Shown: positions 58,970 through 64,000 of the stretch, piece by piece
Numbering within the stretch: the stretch's first letter is position 1
How the letters are laid out: every line of letters begins with the position of its first letter
Source: CAVXXB01 sp963765585
GTDB taxonomy: Bacteria; Calditrichota; Calditrichia; JAJRVZ01
Direction of reading: 5' to 3'
Assembly (NCBI GenBank): GCA_963765585.1
Contig: CAVXXB010000003.1
Span: 82,477 to 146,476 of the forward strand
DNA length: 64,000 bases
Made by a program: the position numbers and the translations under genes
The notes under the pieces: model-generated
Told to the model about the DNA's origin: nothing
Database searches by the model: none
What the model saw: the letters and a program-made list of their open reading frames with translations, nothing else

Positions 58970-59347
58970 TTGTATTGCCCGGTCTGTAAAACGTCGATGA
59001 TTATTTTGGAATATACGGAAGTCGAAATTGACTATTGCCCATCCTGCGCCGGTTGCTGGCTGGATCAGGGTGAGCTGGAGTTGATTCTGGAAGCTTCCGG
59101 AAAAATCTATGATCTGTCCAAATTCAAATCATCGCCAAAAGGTAAAAAACGTTGCCCGCGCTGCCATAAAAAAATGCATGTGGATCTTTTTCCACACAGC
59201 AGTATTGAAGTGGATTTCTGTCCGGGCGATGGCGGCATCTGGCTGGATCGCGGAGAATTATTAGCCATAGCCGGGATGGAATCGGAAAATTCGGCAGCAC
59301 AAAAACTAAAAGAATATTTCAAAGAATTGTTCACACAATCGAGTTAG
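58970..59347 (+). CDS. TFIIB-type zinc-ribbon protein with two ribbons
   Basis: 125 residues from a TTG start with GGAG 8 nt upstream. Two zf-TFIIB units: CPVCKTSMIILEYTEVEIDYCPSCAGCWLDQGELE (residues 3-37) and CPRCHKKMHVDLFPHSSIEVDFCPGDGGIWLDRGELL (about 61-97). The second ribbon has CPGD in place of the final CxxC, so its fourth metal ligand is replaced. The LD.GEL signature follows each. Function of the family is poorly known. It lies 16 bp upstream of lemA, so probably co-transcribed with lemA and the M48 protease. Confidence 0.88.
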   Translation: MYCPVCKTSMIILEYTEVEIDYCPSCAGCWLDQGELELILEASGKIYDLSKFKSSPKGKKRCPRCHKKMHVDLFPHSSIEVDFCPGDGGIWLDRGELLAIAGMESENSAAQKLKEYFKELFTQSS

Positions 59348-59363
59348 GCTCGGGAGGTACTTC

Positions 59364-59915
59364 ATGTTAATGTTTATTGTACTTGGTATTCTGGTTATTA
59401 TCATTTTTTGGATCGTCGCTATGTACAACGGCCTGGTTCGTCTGCGGAATCAGGTAAAAAATGCCTGGTCACAAATTGATGTGCAGTTGAAACGGCGTCA
59501 CGATCTGATCCCGAATCTGGTTGAAACCGCCAAAGGATATATGAAACACGAGCGGGAAACACTGGAATCGATCACCAATGCCCGCAGTCATGCCGTCGAA
59601 GCCAGCGGCGTGGCGAATCAGGCTAAAGCAGAAGGTGAACTCAACAATGCGATAAGCCGTTTTATGCTCGTGGTTGAAAACTATCCCGATCTTAAAGCCA
59701 GTCAAAACTTTTTGTCTTTGCAGGAAGAATTATCATCCACAGAAAACAAAGTCAGTTTTTCCCGTCAGGCATATAATGATCAGGTACAAAACTTTAATAT
59801 CAAAATTGAAAGTGTGCCCAGTAATATCATCGCCGGCATGTTCAATTTTAAACAGGCGGAATTTTTTGAGATCGAAACGCCGGCCGAACGGGAAACACCC
59901 AAAGTAAAATTCTAA
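59364..59915 (+). CDS. lemA: LemA family protein
   Basis: 183 residues: an N-terminal membrane helix (FIVLGILVIIIFWIVAMY), then the typical LemA helical bundle with NGLVRLRNQVKNAWSQIDVQLKRRHDLIPNLVETAKGYMKHE, NDQVQNFNIKIESVPSNIIA and the FKQAEFFEIE end. LemA proteins sit in the inner membrane and are very often encoded next to M48 (HtpX-like) proteases, as here. The pair is thought to serve envelope stress or quality control. 48 bp separate it from the protease gene. Confidence 0.95.
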   Translation: MLMFIVLGILVIIIFWIVAMYNGLVRLRNQVKNAWSQIDVQLKRRHDLIPNLVETAKGYMKHERETLESITNARSHAVEASGVANQAKAEGELNNAISRFMLVVENYPDLKASQNFLSLQEELSSTENKVSFSRQAYNDQVQNFNIKIESVPSNIIAGMFNFKQAEFFEIETPAERETPKVKF

Positions 59916-59963
59916 ATTTTTGCCAACTTAAAGACTGTACGGTTAAGGAAAGCGATTTTTTCA

Positions 59964-61229
59964 ATGTGGGAAGAAATCCGCAGAAATAAAATAAAATCCA
60001 TCTGGCTTATGATTCTCATGGCCCTGATGCTGGCCATTCTTGGCGCAGCAATCGGATCTTTTATCCTGGCAGAAAATCCGCAGGAAGGGATATTTCTTGG
60101 CGTGTTCATTGCCATGATCGTCTGGATTGTGATGCTGCTGATCAGTTTTTCCGCAGGTGACCGGATTTTGCTGGCCACAGCCGGCGCCAGGGAAATTAGC
60201 CATGATGACGCACCGCAATTGTATAATATCGTTGAAGAAATGAAAATTGCCGCCAGTTTACCCAAAATGCCGCGTGTTTTCATTATCGATTCCAATGTGC
60301 CCAACGCCTTTGCCGTTGGTATAAAAACAGACTCGGCTGCCGTTGCGGTTACCACCGGATTATTGGCGCGTTTGAACCGGGATGAATTGCAGGGGGTGAT
60401 CGCCCATGAGATCGGACATATTACGAATCGTGATACCTATTTTATGACCTTGGCCGGCGTAACCGTCGGTGCGGTAATTATCCTGGCCGATCTGTTCATG
60501 CGCGGCATGTGGTACAGTTCGATTGCCGGCCGGCGATCTTCCCGCGACAGCGGACAAATACAGACGGTCATTATGGTGGTAAGCATTGTATTCGCCATAC
60601 TGGCGCCGATTTTAACCCAGATCCTCTATTTTGCCACTTCCCGTCAGCGTGAGTATCTGGCCGATGCCAGTTCGGCGCGTTTCACCCGTTATCCGGAAGG
60701 TTTGGCCTCCGCTCTGGAAAAGATAGCGGCCAATCAAAGTGAAAATTTCAGTAAAAGCCGCACGCTTGCCCCGATGTATATCGTTAATCCCCTGGCGGCA
60801 ACCGGTAAACAGAACAATCTGTTCAGTACCCATCCGGCAACCGAAGAGCGGGTCCGTATCTTGCGCGGCATGACCGGCAGCTCTTCATTAATGGCCTATG
60901 AACAGGCTTACAAACAGCTGCACAGTAACCAGAGTATCATTGGCGCCGCAACCCTTAAAGGCTCGGATACTCAGGATATCCGGTCAGCCGAAGGAACAAC
61001 ACAAAATGCCAGGCAGGGAATGCGTGAGGCCAAGGATATTTTGCAGCGTGTGGCCGGATATGGTCTTTTAACCTGCAGCTGCGGTTTGAAAATGAAGATC
61101 CCCAAAGAAACTGATCACAACGATATAAAATGTCCCCGCTGCGGTAAAATGCATGAGATCCCGCTTGAATTACTCAGTGCAGCCGCCATTGCTATGAGCC
61201 AGAAGGACAACAGGCCAAAAGGCCAATAG
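59964..61229 (+). CDS. M48 family metallopeptidase (HtpX-like) with C-terminal zinc ribbon
   Basis: 421 residues, about 130 longer than E. coli HtpX. Two N-terminal membrane helices (residues 12-65), the zinc-protease motif HEIGH (His148, Glu149, His152), two further helices (165-235), the third-ligand region REYLADASSARFT, and the STHPATEERVRIL segment. The C-terminal extension carries CSCGLKMKIPKETDHNDIKCPRCGKMHEIP, a zinc ribbon (about residues 373-400) not found in E. coli HtpX. Membrane quality-control protease. The last codons (RPKGQ-stop) lie in an AAAAGGCCAATAGGC repeat. Confidence 0.93.
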   Translation: MWEEIRRNKIKSIWLMILMALMLAILGAAIGSFILAENPQEGIFLGVFIAMIVWIVMLLISFSAGDRILLATAGAREISHDDAPQLYNIVEEMKIAASLPKMPRVFIIDSNVPNAFAVGIKTDSAAVAVTTGLLARLNRDELQGVIAHEIGHITNRDTYFMTLAGVTVGAVIILADLFMRGMWYSSIAGRRSSRDSGQIQTVIMVVSIVFAILAPILTQILYFATSRQREYLADASSARFTRYPEGLASALEKIAANQSENFSKSRTLAPMYIVNPLAATGKQNNLFSTHPATEERVRILRGMTGSSSLMAYEQAYKQLHSNQSIIGAATLKGSDTQDIRSAEGTTQNARQGMREAKDILQRVAGYGLLTCSCGLKMKIPKETDHNDIKCPRCGKMHEIPLELLSAAAIAMSQKDNRPKGQ

Positions 61230-61385
61230 GCAAAAGGTACAAGGATCAAGGAACAAGGACCCAGGTTTCAGGCTCCAGGGCCAAGGGACTCAGGTGCTTA
61301 GGGACTTTCACCCCACAAAATAGACGTAACAGCATATAGCCGACAACTCAGGGACTCAGGTACTTTTTTAACCGACGACTGATAG
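61212..61385. repeat. AAGGATCAAGGAACAAGGACCCAGG array and ACTCAGGTGCTTAGGGACT units
   Basis: Begins inside the last codons of the M48 gene (AGGCCAAAAGGCCAATAGGC), continues with AAGGTAC/AAGGATC/AAGGAAC/AAGGACC/CAGGTTT/CAGGCTC heptamers, then GGGACTCAGGTGCTTAGGGACT. A further GACTCAGGTACTTT lies at 61353. Confidence 0.8.
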
Positions 61386-61407
61386 CAGAAAGTCGACAGC
61401 ATTTTCC

Positions 61408-61546
61408 AGGCGATTCACTCCGTCACGATGAATACGGGATACTCGAACCGGCTACCAAATCAAAGATTTGGGCCGCTTCGGCACTGGTTCACGGCACCTG
61501 CCTTACAAGCAGGGGGTCACTGGTTCGAATCCAGTATCGCCCACCA
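61408..61546 (+). pseudogene. tRNA-Val copy with 62-nt D-loop insert (copy E)
   Basis: GGCGATTCACTCC (changed from GGCGATTAGCTCAG), a 62-nt insert (61422-61483) nearly identical to that at 56802, then CTGGTTCACGGCACCTGCCTTACAAG and a complete anticodon arm, T-arm (loop TTCGAAT) and 3' ACCA. The anticodon UAC is kept, but the D-arm is broken by changes as well as the insert, so a functional tRNA would need removal of the insert and tolerance of the damaged stem. Confidence 0.85.
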
Positions 61547-61618
61547 ACCCACCTCCCGGTGGGAAATTCGAAGCACTAATTTCTAAATCCTAAACAAATT
61601 CGAATTACCCAAATTCCA

Positions 61619-61649
61619 AACCAGTCTCAATGTGGGGCTGGTTTTTTTT
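61619..61649 (+). terminator. terminator after tRNA-Val copy E
   Basis: AACCAGTCTC/GGGGCTGGTT stem with T run, copy of the terminator at 57063; it keeps the same distance from the tRNA 3' end. Confidence 0.8.
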
Positions 61650-61664
61650 ATACATAAAATATCT

Positions 61665-61727
61665 GTCACTGGCCGGAGCGTTAGCGGAGGTCCCGTGAAA
61701 CGGGATTCAAATCCAGTATCGCCCACC
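61665..61727 (+). pseudogene. tRNA-Val 3' end with 33-nt T-arm insert (copy F)
   Basis: GTCACTGG (61665-61672), 33-nt insert (61673-61705), then TTCAAATCCAGTATCGCCC and ACC. The insert differs from that at 57115 only in the hairpin loop region (TCCCGT-GAA-ACGGGA against TCCCGT-TCC-ACGGGA). Confidence 0.85.
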
Positions 61728-61846
61728 CCAACCCCATAATTTACAATAAGTTATGGGGTTTTTCTTTTTGCCGTATGTGACATTTCTGAGACAGATTTTA
61801 AAAATATTTTTCTTTGTATATTTTGTAATAAAATTATTTACGCCTC

Positions 61847-64000
61847 TTAATCTACTGTCCAAGAATCTGCCATTACATTAGCCTGATCGAGTACGAGATC
61901 AATGGCCTCTTGTTGTTTATCTGGTGGGTACTTATATTTTCTTAGTAGACGACGAACTAAATTACGTAGTTTAGCGCGCACATTTTCGCGCACCTGCCAG
62001 TCGACCGTAGTGTTTTTTCTGAGTTTTTCAGTCAACTCAACTGCAATCTTTTTTAAAATTTCATCGCCCAATTCACGTACAGCACTTTCATTGTTAGCCA
62101 GGGCATGATAAAAAGCAACCTCATCCGGATTAAGCCCCAATTCTTCATCCTGCTTCATGGCATCCTGAAAATCCTTAGCCATTTTTATCAGTTCTTCAAT
62201 TACTTGGGCTGTCTCGATTGCCCGATTATGATATCGCCTTAGGGTGTTCAACAACATTTCACTGTACTTTTTTTCCTGGACCACATCACGACGAGTACGA
62301 CCTTTTATGGCATCTTTTAATAATTTTTCAAGTAGTTCTACAGCTAAATTTTGCAAGGCATATTTCGAACATCTTCCAAAAACTCATCAGAAAGCAAGAC
62401 CGATATTGGGTTTCTCCAAACCGGCAAGTTGAAAAATATCCGCGACGCCTTCGGCAACAACAGCATTATCCAGAATTTGTTTTAGCGCGCTGTGCTTTTG
62501 CTTCTTCGGTTCGTTTTTTGTCCATCCGTGTATTTTGTAATTGCTGACTTTACTGCTGTAAAAAAGGCAATTTCTTTTCTGAGTGCAATGGCTTTATCCA
62601 GAGTGCCACATAAGGCAAAGGCTTTGGTGATAGCGGACATGGCATCAAGAAAACGTTTTTTGCCATCTTCAATTTTAAGAATATGGTTCGCGGCAGGAAC
62701 AAGTAAATTAAGTGCATTGGTTTCATAATGCGCTGTAATTAAAACCATGAAACATGGTCCTGCACATTTCCATTTTTTCCATTAAAATATTGAATGCTTC
62801 TTCGGCATCTAATGTAGGTGTGCCTTTTCCTTCGGAATCGACATAGACTTTTAAAGCCTGTTTCAGATCATTGGCGATGCCGATATAATCCACCACCAAG
62901 CCGCCAGGCTTATCTTTAAATACCCGGTTCACCCGTGCAATGGCCTGCATCAGGTTATGGCCCTTCATGGGCTTGTCAACATACATGGTGTGAGCAAGGC
63001 GGAACATCAAAGCCGGTCAGCCACATATCGCGGACAATCACCAGTTTCAAAGGATCATCAGGATCTTTAAAGCGTTTTTCAATGGTTTTCTTTTTTGCTT
63101 TGCTGTAAACATGTTGTTGTAAAGCTGCTCTGTCTGAAGCGCTACCGGTCATGACAATTCGTATTGCGCCATCCTGCGGATCATAATAGCCATTACTGTC
63201 CGTTTTCTCTTTATACAGCGTTCCTTTCCATTCGGGTCGAATTGCTGTAATCGCATTAAACAGGTTGACACAGATTTCACGGCTCATGCAGACAATCATC
63301 GCCTTACCGTCAATCACTTCTAACCGGGCTTCAAAATGCTTTACTAAATCCTCTGCAACTTCTTTTAAACGCGGTTCTGAACCAACCAGTTTTTCCAGTG
63401 CCGCCCATTTGCTTTTTGATTGCTCGCGTAAAACAATATCTTCTTCATCTTCTAAAACTTCATCCACTTCACGGTTCAGTTCCTCGATGGCTTGTTTATT
63501 AATATCCAGTTTTGCCAGACGACTTTCGTAAAAAATGGGAACCGTGGCGCCGTCATCCACCGCATCCTGAATATCATAGATACTGATATAATCACCAAAA
63601 ACAGCGCGGGTATCTGATCCGCTTTGGAAACCGGGGTGCCGGTAAAACCAATAAACGACGCATTGGGTAAGGCATCGCGCATGTGCTTGGCAAAGCCATA
63701 TTTATATTGACCGGTCTTTCTGTCCAGTTTTGCCATAAAGCCATACTGACTGCGGTGGGCTTCATCGCTGATCACGACGATATTCTCGCGGTCATTTAAA
63801 ATCGGGTGTTTCTTTTCATGGTTCAGCATCATGAACTTCTGCACCGTGGTAAAAATGATGCCGCCTGATTGCCGTTCTTCTAACATCTGCGCGTAAATCA
63901 TCGCGGCTTTCGGCTTGCTGCGGGGTTTGTTTTAACAGATCTTTGGCGCTGCTAAAGGTTTGAAATAACTGCCCGTCCAGATCGTTGCGGTCGGTGACAA
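61847..64000 (-). pseudogene. hsdR: type I restriction enzyme subunit R, multiply frameshifted and cut by the window end
   Basis: C-terminal two thirds of HsdR on the minus strand. Pieces: 64000-63890 (VTDRNDLDGQLFQTFSSAKDLL), 63901-63476 (GGIIFTTVQKF, VVISDEAHRSQYG, SFIGFTGTPV), 63560-62976 (the translocase second half, VIVRDMWLTGFDVP), 63010-62723 (MKGHNLMQAIARVNRVFKDKPGGLVVDYIG), 62748-62482 and 62356-61847 (the C-terminal helical domain). SF2 motifs DEAH, TGTP and QAIARVNR are present, but at least five frame changes separate them. Either a dead gene or poor sequence. hsdM and hsdS are not in the window. Confidence 0.85.

Noticed and set aside
57300..61400. Prophage or integrative element between the tRNA-Val copies
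   Set aside because: No integrase, recombinase or phage gene; the genes inside are housekeeping-like. Kept only as an open question in the duplication finding.

Overview
The window reads as a chromosomal segment of an uncultured bacterium of the FCB superphylum (Calditrichota, Marinimicrobia, KSB1 or Ignavibacteria-like; the lineage cannot be fixed from here). Evidence: several secreted proteins end in a 'YPNPFNP' FlgD-like type IX secretion sorting domain, there is a PorV/PorQ-like outer-membrane protein, a carboxypeptidase-domain TonB receptor, and pyruvate:ferredoxin oxidoreductase (NifJ), which points to ferredoxin-dependent pyruvate metabolism. No rRNA, CRISPR, phage or transposase gene was seen.

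Layout. 1-14 kb: 5'-truncated XPD/DinG helicase, an outer-membrane protein, a DHOD-like/NifJ operon, two unknown proteins, and an ABC exporter overlapping an M19 dipeptidase. 14-26 kb: a split methionine-synthase pair (activation domain plus homocysteine methyltransferase), RocD, GlgC, an ArsC/Spx-like gene with an in-frame TGA exactly at the catalytic cysteine, a serine hydrolase, a SpoIID/SPOR pair, a Crp-type regulator, an NTF2-like protein, IspH and a haem-binding protein. 26-49 kb: an alpha-glucan utilisation locus with secreted and cytoplasmic GH13 enzymes, a decayed TrmB regulator, a MalEFG-type ABC importer without its ATPase, an SSS symporter, a large secreted carbohydrate-associated protein, a PorV-like protein, a second large secreted protein and a TonB receptor. 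Together these would degrade alpha-glucans outside the cell, import oligosaccharides and hydrolyse them inside. 49-56 kb: a carbamoyltransferase / SxtJ / DUF5989 / peptidyl-prolyl isomerase / SGNH-TPR cluster, probably for modification of an envelope or exported product. 56-62 kb: tRNA-Val(UAC) with several broken copies carrying palindromic inserts, a regulator plus nucleotidyltransferase module, and zinc-ribbon, LemA and M48 genes. 62-64 kb: a multiply frameshifted hsdR running off the end.

Three things stand out. First, nearly every gene-free gap is filled with short tandem repeats of 7-8 nt period in several sequence families, often with a reverse-complement array in the same gap; they overlap the 3' ends of several genes and have invaded the carbamoyltransferase gene. 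Second, the tRNA-Val locus occurs as two ~257-bp blocks 4.5 kb apart whose broken tRNA copies carry a 61-62-nt palindromic insert in the D-loop or a 33-nt insert at the T-stem/T-loop junction. Third, the ArsC-like gene may encode a selenoprotein.

From 22 kb onwards about 25 frameshifts interrupt otherwise good genes, several at homopolymers, so many are probably sequencing errors; frameshifted genes are described as single units.
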